Source of the DNA: Pedobacter sp. MC2016-14
GTDB taxonomy: Bacteria; Bacteroidota; Bacteroidia; Sphingobacteriales; Sphingobacteriaceae
Length of the DNA: 64,000 bases
Assembly (NCBI RefSeq): GCF_020991475.1
Contig: NZ_JAJMPA010000001.1
Location: 2,046,001-2,110,000, forward strand
Direction of reading: 5' to 3'
Made by a program: the position numbers and the translations under genes. The notes beneath the pieces are model-generated. The model was not told the DNA's origin and made no database searches. It worked only from the letters and a program-made list of their open reading frames with translations. This document shows positions 1 to 7,744 of the stretch, piece after piece; within the stretch, counting starts at the first letter, position 1; every line of letters starts with the position of its first letter.

Positions 1-683
1 TCAAATGTTTTATTATTGATCAGTGTATTCATACCTTCAGATTTGGAATAGTATTGCAAGCCTAAGCCTACAACAGCCAGCGTGCCTTCTGGTACAGTTA
101 TGGAAAATTCGGTAGCTGAAACAATTCCTTGCGCTTTACTAATTTCCTGCGTTTTATGATTTACTGCAGTGTCCATTCCTTCTTCCATACCATATAAGCA
201 AAAGGCTACTTTGATGATGCAATGTGTAGCGCCAACTGGAAACTTTAATTGTGTTTGGATGTCGATTTCCGGGATATGCAGGGTAAGCTTGTTGTTTTCT
301 AAATTAACAAGAGGATGTACAAAAAGACTGTTGACCAGTAGAGATTGCGCGTTAAATTCAAAGCCATTAAGTCTTACAAAGCTATCTCTTTCAAATGTAA
401 AACTTTTGGTTTCCTTGTCGAAACAATGGTTCATCACATCCATTACAGGAGTATTGAAGCGGTTAATCATTTCCGGGTCGTAAAAGACAAAACAGCCATA
501 CAAATTGTCCCGGATTAGGCAGGCCAATGAACTGGATTTTCCAAATACGTCTGCAGATTGTTTTGTTGCCTCCGTTTGCTTTGGCTTATCAGGTTGAGAT
601 TGAAGAACTTGTTTGTTTCTCCATGTCTTATGGACAATGGGGCCAATGGTGCCGGATATATGGTTGTTTTTTACAATTGCCAT
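1..683 (-). CDS. DUF6266-like hypothetical protein (5' part, runs off window)
   Basis: An uninterrupted minus-strand frame of 227 codons starts at ATG 683-681 and is still open at base 1, so the C-terminus is outside the window. There is no signal peptide, membrane segment or catalytic motif. The N-terminus (MAIVKNNHISGTIGPIVHKT) is followed by a Trp, basic residues and a Q-T-rich stretch. This resembles the G-x-x-G-x-V...W-K pattern of Bacteroidetes DUF6266 proteins, whose function is unknown. The rest of the visible part is rich in beta-strand-type residues. The reading frame is secure; the family assignment is from memory of the pattern and is tentative. Confidence 0.7.
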   Translation of the reverse strand, partial: MAIVKNNHISGTIGPIVHKTWRNKQVLQSQPDKPKQTEATKQSADVFGKSSSLACLIRDNLYGCFVFYDPEMINRFNTPVMDVMNHCFDKETKSFTFERDSFVRLNGFEFNAQSLLVNSLFVHPLVNLENNKLTLHIPEIDIQTQLKFPVGATHCIIKVAFCLYGMEEGMDTAVNHKTQEISKAQGIVSATEFSITVPEGTLAVVGLGLQYYSKSEGMNTLINNKTF

Positions 684-778
684 TTCGATTGATTTATTGA
701 TAACTAATGTACAAATAACAATAAAATTGAAAACACTATATAGCTCAGTGTGTACTTTTTACATATATATAACATTTA

Positions 779-844
779 TATACCGCATTTTATAGGAAAA
801 AGGCGGAGTCAATGCGGACTAGATGCGGAATATATGCGGTATAG
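779..844. repeat. Four 11-bp phased GCGGA direct repeats with flanking inverted copy
   Basis: R-T/G-GCGG units start at 801, 812, 823 and 834, each exactly 11 bp from the next (the first is AGGCGG, the other three ATGCGG). The last unit continues as ATGCGGTATA (834-843), which is an exact inverted match of TATACCGCAT at 779-788. Spacing of one helical turn suggests an operator for a response regulator or another DNA-binding protein. It lies about 100-150 bp upstream of the minus-strand gene starting at 683 and about 170 bp upstream of the rpsT promoter. The rest of the gap 684-1055 holds no convincing gene. Confidence 0.6.
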
Positions 845-986
845 ATATTTAAATGTTTTCGCTATCTTAAGAATTTGTTTTTTTTTGTTAGTGTCTTTAT
901 TGATTGGAGTTGGTGTTCCCCCTGATTTTGTAGAAGCCTAAGAAATTGATGCTGAACGGCTGGATAAAAATTTTTTGCGTTAGGTT

Positions 987-1017
987 TTGTTTTTTAAAAA
1001 CTTAAAGTCTATATTTG
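987..1017 (+). promoter_or_regulatory. rpsT promoter (TTG / TAnnTTTG)
   Basis: The Bacteroidetes primary sigma consensus is complete: TTG at 987-989, a 20-bp spacer, and TATATTTG at 1010-1017. Transcription should start near 1024, leaving a leader of about 30 nt before the rpsT ATG at 1056. Confidence 0.7.
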
Positions 1018-1055
1018 CAGTCCGAAAAAAATAGAAAAATAAGGCTAAAGAAAAA

Positions 1056-1310
1056 ATGGCAAATCATAAATCTTCTTTAAAAAGAATCAGAGCAAACGCT
1101 ACTAAACGTTTACGTAACAGGTATCAGGCTAAAACAACTCGTACTTTTATTAAAAGATTACGTGGCGCCGAAGATAAAAAAACAGGTCTTGAATTACTTC
1201 CTAAAGTAATTTCAATGTTAGACCGTTTGGCTAAGAAAAATGTTATTCACAAAAATAAAGCTGCAAATAACAAATCTAAGCTAACTAAATTTGTTAATGG
1301 CTTAAAATAA
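1056..1310 (+). CDS. rpsT: 30S ribosomal protein S20
   Basis: This 84-residue protein is rich in Lys and Arg and begins MANHKSSLKRIRANATKRLR, the S20 (bS20) signature. It binds 16S rRNA in the small subunit, where it folds as a three-helix bundle. The length is normal for Bacteroidetes S20. The gene has its own consensus promoter (TATATTTG at 1010) and is followed 24 bp after the stop by a strong hairpin terminator, so it is monocistronic. Identification is secure. Confidence 0.97.
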   Translation: MANHKSSLKRIRANATKRLRNRYQAKTTRTFIKRLRGAEDKKTGLELLPKVISMLDRLAKKNVIHKNKAANNKSKLTKFVNGLK

Positions 1311-1333
1311 GTACTAATTAGTACAAAATATAC

Positions 1334-1369
1334 AAAACCGGAACAGGCTAGCTTGTTCCGGTTTTTTTT
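1334..1369 (+). terminator. Rho-independent terminator after rpsT
   Basis: A 12-bp perfect stem (AAAACCGGAACA paired with TGTTCCGGTTTT) is followed by an uninterrupted T run to 1369. It ends 5 bp before the radC start codon, so the radC transcript cannot carry a normal leader from a promoter upstream of this hairpin. Confidence 0.9.
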
Positions 1370-1374
1370 GTGCT

Positions 1375-2073
1375 ATGAATTTATATGAACAAAAGCTGGG
1401 CATTAAGATGTGGGCAGAGGCCGACAGACCCAGGGAAAAACTATTACAACATGGACGCAGGAGTTTATCTGATGCCGAATTAATTGCTATTTTAATTGGG
1501 AGTGGCAATAAGCAGGAAACGGCAGTAGATTTAAGTAAGCGTGTTTTATCTGCCTATCTTAATGATCTGGACGCACTTGGTAAAGCCACTGTGAGCGACC
1601 TTTCAAAATTTAGAGGAATTGGCGAGGCTAAAGCCCTTACCATTGTCGCCGCCCTGGAGCTTGGCAGGCGCAGGACCGAAATCCCCAGACCCGAGTTTGT
1701 TAAAATCAAAAGCTCTATCGATGCTTATCAGCAACTGTTTCCTATCTTTTCTGATCTGAACCACGAAGAATTTTGGGTGCTTTTGTTAAACCGTGCAAAT
1801 TTTGTGATCAGTAAGCATCAGGTGAGTAAAGGTGGACAGGCCGGAACAATAGCAGATCCGAAAATTATCTTTAAGCTGGCCATGGAGGGGAATGCAGCTA
1901 CGATCATATTGGCGCATAATCATCCATCTGGTAACTTAAAGCCCAGCGAGGCCGATATGAACCTTACCCGGCAGTTGGTCAGTGCAGGAAAGGTAATGCA
2001 TCTTTTTGTAGTCGATCACCTCATTATTGCAGATAAGTTGTACTTGAGCCTTGCTGATGAAGGTTTGATGTAG
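1375..2073 (+). CDS. radC: RadC family JAB-domain protein
   Basis: This 232-residue protein has an N-terminal helix-hairpin-helix-like segment (DRPREKLL near residue 18, then FRGIGEAKA near 82). Its C-terminal JAB1/MPN-like metal-binding domain carries HNHPSG near residue 182 followed by S-E-A-D, the zinc-ligand motif of the family. The cellular role of RadC is unresolved; the older link to DNA repair is doubtful, and nuclease or helper functions have been proposed. The ATG at 1375 keeps the usual IKxWAExDRPREKL opening. It lies only 5 nt after the rpsT terminator, and TTTTTTTG ends 4 nt before it, so the mRNA may be leaderless. Confidence 0.93.
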   Translation: MNLYEQKLGIKMWAEADRPREKLLQHGRRSLSDAELIAILIGSGNKQETAVDLSKRVLSAYLNDLDALGKATVSDLSKFRGIGEAKALTIVAALELGRRRTEIPRPEFVKIKSSIDAYQQLFPIFSDLNHEEFWVLLLNRANFVISKHQVSKGGQAGTIADPKIIFKLAMEGNAATIILAHNHPSGNLKPSEADMNLTRQLVSAGKVMHLFVVDHLIIADKLYLSLADEGLM

Positions 2074-2081
2074 CATTTTTA

Positions 2082-2089
2082 TATCTTTG
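2082..2089 (+). promoter_or_regulatory. pheT -7 element
   Basis: TATCTTTG matches TAnnTTTG and lies 22 bp before the pheT ATG, just after the radC stop codon at 2071-2073. A TTTG at 2064-2067 is the only upstream element, and its 14-bp spacing is shorter than ideal. Confidence 0.5.
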
Positions 2090-2111
2090 CATTTTATACG
2101 GATAATACAAC

Positions 2112-4508
2112 ATGAAGATCTCTTATAATTGGCTAAAACAATTTATATCTACTGATAAAACACCTCAGGAACTGTCGCTGATCCTGACCGACATAGGTCT
2201 GGAAGTGGAGAGCCTGGATACTGTACAGCCTATTGCAGGTGGTCTGGAAGGGCTGGTAATTGGTAAAGTGTTGACCTGTGTGCAGCATCCTAATGCCGAC
2301 AGGTTGCGTGTAACCACTGTAGATGTTGGTGCTGCGGAGCCAATTCAGATTGTTTGTGGGGCGCCCAACGTTGCTGAAGGGCAGAAAGTTGTAGTGGCTA
2401 CGGTTGGTACTACAGTTTATCCAAATGAAGGAGAGCCTTTTAAAATTAACAAATCTAAAATCAGGGGCGAAGCTTCTGAGGGGATGATTTGCGCTGAAGA
2501 TGAAATTGGTCTTGGTGGCTCACATGCAGGGATTATGGTGCTGCCGGAAGAAGTTTTGGTAGGGACATCTGCAAAGGTGTATTTTAAAATGGAAGATGAC
2601 TTCCTGTTTGAAATAGGGTTAACGCCAAACCGCGCGGATGCGGCATCACACTTGGGTGTGGCCAGGGATTTGGCTGCTTACCTGCGCCTGCCTTTGCAAA
2701 TGCCGGATATTTCTGGATTTAAAACTGCTAACGAAAGTTTAACGGTAGCAGTGAAAGTGGAAGATACGCTTGCCTGCCCAAGATACAGTAGTGTTAGCAT
2801 CAGCGGGGTAACAGTGCAAGCTTCTCCAGATTGGTTGCAAGATAAACTTAAAGTAATTGGCATCAGGCCAATTAATAATATTGTAGACATCACCAATTAT
2901 GTTTTACATGATTTGGGTCAGCCGCTACATGCATTTGATGCCGCGGTTGTAGGCCAGCAGGTGATTGTAAAAAAAGTTGCGGAAGGTACGCCTTTTGTAA
3001 CGCTGGATGGTGTTGAACGGAAACTTTCTGCTGATGATTTAATGATCTGTAATGCAGAAGGACCGATTACTATCGCCGGTGTTTACGGTGGTAAGAATTC
3101 GGGTGTAAGTTCTGAAACCACTAATGTCTTTCTGGAAAGTGCTTATTTCAATGCAGTTTCTGTACGTAAAACAGCCAAAAGACACGGATTAAAAACAGAT
3201 GCCTCGTTCAGGTATGAACGTGGTACTGATCCGGACATGACGGTTGTAGCATTAAAACGTGCAGCTTTATTGATCCAGGAATTGGCGGGGGGCGTAATTT
3301 CTTCTGCTGTTTCTGATTTGTACCCTGAGGCCGTTCAGCCTTTTGACGTGGAAGTTAATTATCAAAATATCAATAAATTGATTGGGGCGGAGATTCCACC
3401 GGCTGAGATCAGAGAAATTATTGTTGCCCTGGGGATTGAGGTAAAGGCAGAGACCGCAGAAGGATTATCTTTGGCAGTACCTGCTTATAAAGTTGACGTA
3501 ACACGTGAATGTGATGTTACGGAAGAGGTGTTGCGGATTTATGGTTACAATAACATTGCTATCCCCGGAAAAATCAATGCTTCATTGTCCAATACAGCCA
3601 AACCAGATAAAGAACAGACACAGCATGTGATCGCAGATTTGCTGACTGCAAATGGCTTTCTGGAAATCTGGTGTAATTCACTTACCAAAGGTGCTTATTC
3701 TAAAAATGAAGATGAGGTTGTAAGGATTTTAAATCCGCTGAGTTCTGATTTGAATGTGATGCGTCAGGGATTATTGTTGCCTGCTTTGGAAAGTGTGGCG
3801 TATAACCAAAACAGGAAGAATGCCGATATTAAGTTTTATGAGTTCGGTAAAACGTATCATTTGATCAATGAAAAATATGTGGAGCGTCCCCGTTTGCTGT
3901 TGGTTTTATCTGGTGCGCAGGCTGCGGAGCAATGGAACCAAAAAGCAGTTCCGGTAAGTTTTTACAATTTGAAAGCAGCTGTAGATGCTGTTATTGGCAG
4001 GCTAGGTGTGAGCAATTATCAAACTGAAGAGGTGGCAGATGCTGAATATGCATTTGGTTTAAAATACTTTAGGGGCGATAAGACACTGGTGACTTTTGGC
4101 GCGGCTACGGCAGCAGATAAAAAACAGACCGGGGTTGACCGTGAGGTTTATTACGCTGATTTTGACTGGGCGGTATTGCTGGATGTTGTCCGCAAAAACA
4201 AGATCATCAACAAAGAAATTCCTAAGTTTCCTGCGGTGAGGAGGGATTTGTCTATGTTGGTTGATACTGCGGTAATTTTCGACGATTTGAAAACCATAGC
4301 TTTTAAAACAGAGAAGAAACTGATTAAGAATATTCAGGTTTTTGATGTGTATGTGGGCGATAAGTTGCCTGAAGGAAAGAAATCTTATGCACTAAGTTTT
4401 ACCTTGCAGGATGAAGAGCAGACCTTAACGGATAAACAAATTGATGCTGTGATGCAAAAGATAATGTCTAACTTAGCACAAACAGCAAAAGCAGAAATCA
4501 GAAAATAA
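2112..4508 (+). CDS. pheT: Phenylalanine--tRNA ligase beta subunit
   Basis: This 798-residue protein is the beta chain of the cytoplasmic alpha2-beta2 enzyme that charges tRNA-Phe. Domains in order are an OB-fold tRNA-binding domain (about 40-150, with HPNADRL and VCGAPN), the B3/B4 editing region (about 210-390, with TDASFRYERG), B5 (about 400-475), the catalytic-like core, and the C-terminal FDX-ACB anticodon-binding domain (about 705-797, with FPAVRRDLSMLV). Length and domain set are those of the family. The alpha subunit gene pheS is not adjacent, as is common in Bacteroidetes. Confidence 0.97.
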   Translation: MKISYNWLKQFISTDKTPQELSLILTDIGLEVESLDTVQPIAGGLEGLVIGKVLTCVQHPNADRLRVTTVDVGAAEPIQIVCGAPNVAEGQKVVVATVGTTVYPNEGEPFKINKSKIRGEASEGMICAEDEIGLGGSHAGIMVLPEEVLVGTSAKVYFKMEDDFLFEIGLTPNRADAASHLGVARDLAAYLRLPLQMPDISGFKTANESLTVAVKVEDTLACPRYSSVSISGVTVQASPDWLQDKLKVIGIRPINNIVDITNYVLHDLGQPLHAFDAAVVGQQVIVKKVAEGTPFVTLDGVERKLSADDLMICNAEGPITIAGVYGGKNSGVSSETTNVFLESAYFNAVSVRKTAKRHGLKTDASFRYERGTDPDMTVVALKRAALLIQELAGGVISSAVSDLYPEAVQPFDVEVNYQNINKLIGAEIPPAEIREIIVALGIEVKAETAEGLSLAVPAYKVDVTRECDVTEEVLRIYGYNNIAIPGKINASLSNTAKPDKEQTQHVIADLLTANGFLEIWCNSLTKGAYSKNEDEVVRILNPLSSDLNVMRQGLLLPALESVAYNQNRKNADIKFYEFGKTYHLINEKYVERPRLLLVLSGAQAAEQWNQKAVPVSFYNLKAAVDAVIGRLGVSNYQTEEVADAEYAFGLKYFRGDKTLVTFGAATAADKKQTGVDREVYYADFDWAVLLDVVRKNKIINKEIPKFPAVRRDLSMLVDTAVIFDDLKTIAFKTEKKLIKNIQVFDVYVGDKLPEGKKSYALSFTLQDEEQTLTDKQIDAVMQKIMSNLAQTAKAEIRK

Positions 4509-4559
4509 TTTATTGCTTATTTTTAAGGGTATTTTAAATAAAAACTAAAAGGTTAAAAG

Positions 4560-4850
4560 ATGTCATCGGTTGCGGGTCAGTTGGATTCAGTTTTAAATAA
4601 AACAGCGCGTTTAATAGAGCTTTGCAGTGCTTTGCAGGAGGAAAACGAGTTGTTGAACCAGGAAAATGAGTCTATAAAGGCCGCGCTTCAAACCTCTAAA
4701 AATAAAAGCCTGGATCTCGAAGAAAAGCTTCGGGTACTTAAGCTAGCAAAAAGTATTGAGGGTACAAGTGAAAAGTCTCTTGATATTAAGCAAAAAATTA
4801 ACGATTTTGTGCGTGAAATTGATAAGTGCGTGGTACTGCTGAAGAAATAG
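4560..4850 (+). CDS. Small coiled-coil protein, ZapB-like
   Basis: This 96-residue soluble protein is almost entirely predicted coiled coil: heptad-like Leu/Ile spacing and many Glu, Lys and Gln from about residue 5 to 65, then a second short helix. It sits between pheT and zapA, 30 bp before zapA and on the same strand. The position and the all-helical make-up suggest a partner of ZapA in FtsZ-ring organisation, analogous to ZapB. That role is inferred from context; there is no diagnostic motif. Confidence 0.8.
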   Translation: MSSVAGQLDSVLNKTARLIELCSALQEENELLNQENESIKAALQTSKNKSLDLEEKLRVLKLAKSIEGTSEKSLDIKQKINDFVREIDKCVVLLKK

Positions 4851-4880
4851 GAGTACAAATGAAATTGAAACAAAGCTAAA

Positions 4881-5171
4881 ATGGGAGAAATCTCGATAAA
4901 AATAACTATTTCCGACCGCATCTACCCTTTAAAGGTAAATGTTGAAGAGGAAGAAATTGTGCGGCGGGCGGCCAAAATTATCAATGAGCGTATAAAGGAC
5001 TATCAGGAAAATTATGCGGTTAGGGATAAACAGGATTTGCTTTCTATGGCAGTATTGCATTATGCAACGGCAGTACTGAGGGTAGAAAACAAGGTGCAGA
5101 ACCAGGATACTGAGGTTGCCGGCAAGGTAGAGGAGCTGGATAGTTTATTAAGCGATTTTTTCTCCAAATAG
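4881..5171 (+). CDS. zapA: Cell division protein ZapA
   Basis: This 96-residue protein has the ZapA fold: an N-terminal beta-hairpin segment (ISIKITISDRIYPLKV) followed by a long helix with the typical ERIKDYQENYAVRDKQDLL region. ZapA binds FtsZ and bundles its filaments at the division septum. The length is normal. It follows the coiled-coil gene at 4560 and is followed by a probable structured RNA (5201-5380), echoing the zapA-6S RNA order of proteobacteria. Confidence 0.9.
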   Translation: MGEISIKITISDRIYPLKVNVEEEEIVRRAAKIINERIKDYQENYAVRDKQDLLSMAVLHYATAVLRVENKVQNQDTEVAGKVEELDSLLSDFFSK

Positions 5172-5200
5172 GAGCGTTCTTTATAAGATTAGCATTAAAA

Positions 5201-5380
5201 GTATAGCCGCAGCTAGATTTTTAAGTTTCATTATTTTTTAAACTTAACACTTCAATATTTATGGGGTTAAGAGCGTATATTTCATCTGCTTTATGCACCT
5301 GAAAACAACGTAAATCCCAATTATAACTCGTTGAAGTTTTTAAATGTGAAACGAAAAAAATTAGTTGCGGTTTTTTTTTG
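5201..5380 (+). ncRNA. Candidate 6S-like RNA (long bulged hairpin)
   Basis: The 273-bp gap between zapA and rny folds on paper into one long rod with nested arms. 5207-5215 pairs with 5362-5370 (9 bp, one G-U), 5225-5230 with 5347-5352, TTTAAA 5237-5242 with 5339-5344, ACTTCAA 5249-5255 with 5331-5337, and a tip stem pairs 5280-5284 with 5300-5304. Unpaired bubbles lie between the arms. The outer 3' arm runs into nine T residues (5371-5379). The size (about 170-180 nt), the rod-with-bubble shape and the place beside zapA fit 6S RNA, which mimics an open promoter and sequesters RNA polymerase. The + strand is chosen because the T run follows the 3' arm. No clear promoter was found, so processing from the zapA transcript is possible. 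Confidence 0.55.
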
Positions 5381-5444
5381 AAAGGATATTCGATAAGGCG
5401 TTCATGATAAAAGTCATGCACGTTTTTAATATATATAAATTGAA

Positions 5445-7007
5445 ATGGAAATAGTAGGAATAATAGGATATGTACTGGCGGGCTTGGTTCTCGGCATTTT
5501 AGTGGGCAGGTACTTGCTCCGCAATTTGCTGAAAAGTAAAGAACTGGCGGTACAGAATAAAGCTAAAAAGATCTTGAAAGACGCTGAGACCAGCGCAGAG
5601 ATCATGAAAAAAGACAGAATGCTGGAAGCAAAAGAGAAATTTTTGCAGATGAAGGCGGAGCATGAGCAGGAAGTAAATGCAAAAAACAACACGATCAACC
5701 AGCGTGAAAATTCGATTAAACAAAAGGAGCAATCTGTAAACCAGCGCCTGGAGAATTTCAACCGCAAAGAACAGGAACTGGATAATGTTAAAAAGAACCT
5801 GGAGAAACAAACTGAACTGGCTATTAAAAAACAGGAAGATGTAGAGATCCTGAAAAACCAGCATGTTAAACAATTGGAAACCATTGCAGGCCTAAGTGCT
5901 GAAGAAGCAAAAAGCCAGCTGGTAGAAAACATGAAAACGGAAGCCCGTGCTCAGGCCATGATGCAGGTGAAAGACATTGTGGACGAAGCAAAGCTGACTG
6001 CAACAAAAGAAGCAAAAAAGGTAGTGATCCAAACCATTCAACGTACAGCGGTAGAAGCTGCGATTGAAAATACGGTGTCGATCTTTCATATTGAAAGTGA
6101 TGAAATTAAAGGTCGTGTAATTGGTAGAGAGGGTAGAAATATCCGTGCACTTGAAGCGGCTACCGGTATCGAAATTATCGTAGATGATACTCCTGAGGCG
6201 ATCATTTTATCTGGTTTTGACCCGGTAAGAAGAGAGATTGCCCGTTTGGCTTTACACCGTTTGGTTACGGATGGAAGGATTCACCCGGCACGTATTGAAG
6301 AGGTGGTTGCCAAAACCAAGAAGCAAATTGAGGATGAGATTGTAGAGATTGGAGAGCGTACGGTAATTGACCTGCAGATCCATGGTTTGCATCCTGAATT
6401 GATTAGAATGGTTGGACGGATGCGTTACCGCTCTTCATACGGACAAAATTTATTGCATCACTCACGTGAGGTGGCTAATTTCTGTGCTACCATGGCGGCA
6501 GAACTGGGCCTAAATGCTAAGATGGCTAAACGTGCAGGTCTGTTGCACGATATAGGTAAAGTTCCTGATGATAACCCTGAATTGCCACACGCGATTTTAG
6601 GTATGCAGCTGGCGGAGAAATATAAGGAGCATCCTGAAATTTGTAATGCTATTGGTGCCCACCACGACGAGATTGAGATGACTTCCATGATATCGCCAAT
6701 TATTCAGGCTTGTGATGCGATTTCAGGAGCAAGGCCAGGTGCAAGACGTGAGGTTGTAGAAAGTTACATCAAACGTTTAAAAGAACTTGAAGAACTTGCC
6801 TTATCTTATCCAGGCGTAGAGAAAACTTTTGCCATTCAGGCAGGACGTGAGTTACGTGTTGTTGTGGAAAGTGAAAGGGTAACGGATGCACAGGCAGAAT
6901 TGCTTGCAGCTGATATTTCGAACAGGATTCAAACTGAAATGACCTATCCTGGGCAGATTAAGGTTACGGTAATCCGTGAAACCAGATCCGTAGCATTCGC
7001 TAAGTAA
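5445..7007 (+). CDS. rny: Ribonuclease Y
   Basis: This 520-residue endoribonuclease initiates mRNA decay. It has an N-terminal membrane anchor (residues 3-25), a long Lys/Glu/Gln-rich coiled coil (about 30-200), a KH RNA-binding domain ([12 protein letters not shown] near residue 220) and an HD phosphohydrolase domain. The metal-binding motif of the HD domain is GLLHDIGK near residue 365, with a second histidine pair in IGAHHDE. Length and domain order are standard. Transcription ends at the hairpin at 7067. Confidence 0.96.
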   Translation: MEIVGIIGYVLAGLVLGILVGRYLLRNLLKSKELAVQNKAKKILKDAETSAEIMKKDRMLEAKEKFLQMKAEHEQEVNAKNNTINQRENSIKQKEQSVNQRLENFNRKEQELDNVKKNLEKQTELAIKKQEDVEILKNQHVKQLETIAGLSAEEAKSQLVENMKTEARAQAMMQVKDIVDEAKLTATKEAKKVVIQTIQRTAVEAAIENTVSIFHIESDEIKGRVIGREGRNIRALEAATGIEIIVDDTPEAIILSGFDPVRREIARLALHRLVTDGRIHPARIEEVVAKTKKQIEDEIVEIGERTVIDLQIHGLHPELIRMVGRMRYRSSYGQNLLHHSREVANFCATMAAELGLNAKMAKRAGLLHDIGKVPDDNPELPHAILGMQLAEKYKEHPEICNAIGAHHDEIEMTSMISPIIQACDAISGARPGARREVVESYIKRLKELEELALSYPGVEKTFAIQAGRELRVVVESERVTDAQAELLAADISNRIQTEMTYPGQIKVTVIRETRSVAFAK

Positions 7008-7024
7008 GGTACTGGTTCATGGTG

Positions 7025-7060
7025 CTCGTCATCTCGACAGCGCATAGCGACGAGAGATCT
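7025..7060. repeat. REP-like imperfect palindrome
   Basis: CTCGTC (7025-7030) is inverted at GACGAG (7049-7054), and ATCTCG (7031-7036) overlaps a second pairing with CGAGAGAT (7051-7058). It sits in the rny 3' region just before the terminator and looks like a dispersed intergenic element. No second copy was found in this window, so repeat status is untested. Confidence 0.35.
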
Positions 7061-7066
7061 AATTTT

Positions 7067-7100
7067 AAATGGTTGGTGCATAACACCAACCATTTTTTTA
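7067..7100 (+). terminator. Rho-independent terminator after rny
   Basis: A 12-bp perfect stem (AAATGGTTGGTG paired with CACCAACCATTT, loop CATAA) is followed by a T-rich run. The run merges into the TATTTTTG promoter element of the next gene (7099-7106). Confidence 0.9.
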
Positions 7101-7106
7101 TTTTTG
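7099..7106 (+). promoter_or_regulatory. -7 element exactly 4 nt before the ATG of 7111
   Basis: TATTTTTG (TAnnTTTG) ends 4 nt before the start codon, predicting transcription from about the ATG itself, that is a leaderless mRNA. It overlaps the tail of the rny terminator. Confidence 0.5.
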
Positions 7107-7110
7107 TACC

Positions 7111-7632
7111 ATGAAGAAAGAAAAGCCAACAGCTAAAGCAGCGCCTAAAAGAGAGGTAGATCTTCTTTTCGACAAATATGCTGAAAGTCATCAAAACCAT
7201 GCTAATGAGTTAATTCATTGGGTATGCGTGCCTTTGATTGTGTTTAGTTTACTTGGCTTGATCTGGTGCATTCCCTTTCCATACCTCAATTTTTTAGGAA
7301 AGTATAATGGATTTGTAAACTGGGCTTCTTTTCTAATTGCTTTTTCTATCTACTATTATTACAGGCTATCTCCGGTGTTGTCTTATATGATGCTGCTCTT
7401 GGTGTTTCTAATGTCGTACTTCATTGTTCAACTGGAATATTGGGCTGCTAATGGCGGTCCGGCGGTGTGGTTGGTATGTACGGTAATTTTTATTGTGTCC
7501 TGGATAGGGCAGTTTATCGGGCATAAAATAGAAGGGAAGAAGCCTTCATTCTTAGACGATGTTAAGTTTTTACTGATTGGCCCAATCTGGTTATTGCATT
7601 TTATTTGCCAAAAAACAGGGCTAAGGTATTGA
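7111..7632 (+). CDS. Mpo1-like (DUF962) membrane protein
   Basis: This 173-residue protein starts with a Lys-rich cytoplasmic tail, then VDLLFDKYAESHQNHANELIHW, the conserved opening of the DUF962/Mpo1 family. In yeast Mpo1, histidines in this family bind Fe(II) and catalyse alpha-oxidation of 2-hydroxy fatty acids; here His residues lie near 27, 30 and 36 and another follows IGQFIGHK near residue 136. Four hydrophobic segments (about 40-60, 70-85, 90-110, 118-140) predict an integral membrane protein. A role in lipid or sphingolipid metabolism is plausible in Sphingobacteriaceae but inferred. The gene is monocistronic and probably leaderless. Confidence 0.85.
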   Translation: MKKEKPTAKAAPKREVDLLFDKYAESHQNHANELIHWVCVPLIVFSLLGLIWCIPFPYLNFLGKYNGFVNWASFLIAFSIYYYYRLSPVLSYMMLLLVFLMSYFIVQLEYWAANGGPAVWLVCTVIFIVSWIGQFIGHKIEGKKPSFLDDVKFLLIGPIWLLHFICQKTGLRY

Positions 7633-7644
7633 GCTGGTGCGCTG

Positions 7645-7722
7645 TTAATGTTGGCTTAACATAGGCTTAAAGTAATAGTGTTTTGTGCGTAACATACACC
7701 TAACATTGTGGTAATAGCTTTG
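7645..7722 (+). promoter_or_regulatory. Phased TTAACAT operator and promoter of the 7745 receptor
   Basis: TTAACAT-like heptamers start at 7645 (TTAATGT), 7656 (TTAACAT), 7667 (TTAAAGT), 7689 (GTAACAT), 7700 (CTAACAT) and 7711 (GTAATAG). All are on one 11-bp grid with only the 7678 position degenerate. The -7 element TAGCTTTG (7715-7722) begins 15 bp after the 7700 repeat, and no proper -33 TTG is present at 19-20 bp. This resembles a PhoB/PhoP-type box replacing the -33 element. It is the longest array in the window. Confidence 0.75.
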
Positions 7723-7744
7723 CTGGAAATAAATACCCAGCAAA

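Noticed and set aside
169..483. Plus-strand frame of 104 codons
   Set aside because: It is antisense to the better-supported minus-strand DUF6266-like gene, and has atypical composition (Ser/Leu/Thr-rich).
801..839. CRISPR-like array
   Set aside because: Units are 11 bp with 6-bp cores, far too short for CRISPR repeats and spacers, and no cas gene is present.
613..941. Two short plus-strand frames before rpsT
   Set aside because: They overlap the GCGGA repeat array, have no promoter or motif, and their composition is AT-driven.
5221..5421. Minus-strand frame of 66 codons
   Set aside because: It lies within the structured 6S-like RNA region and has no start signal or recognisable product.
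5426..5932. Minus-strand frame of 168 codons
   Set aside because: It is antisense to the coiled-coil part of rny; Phe/Ser-rich shadow of Lys/Glu codons.
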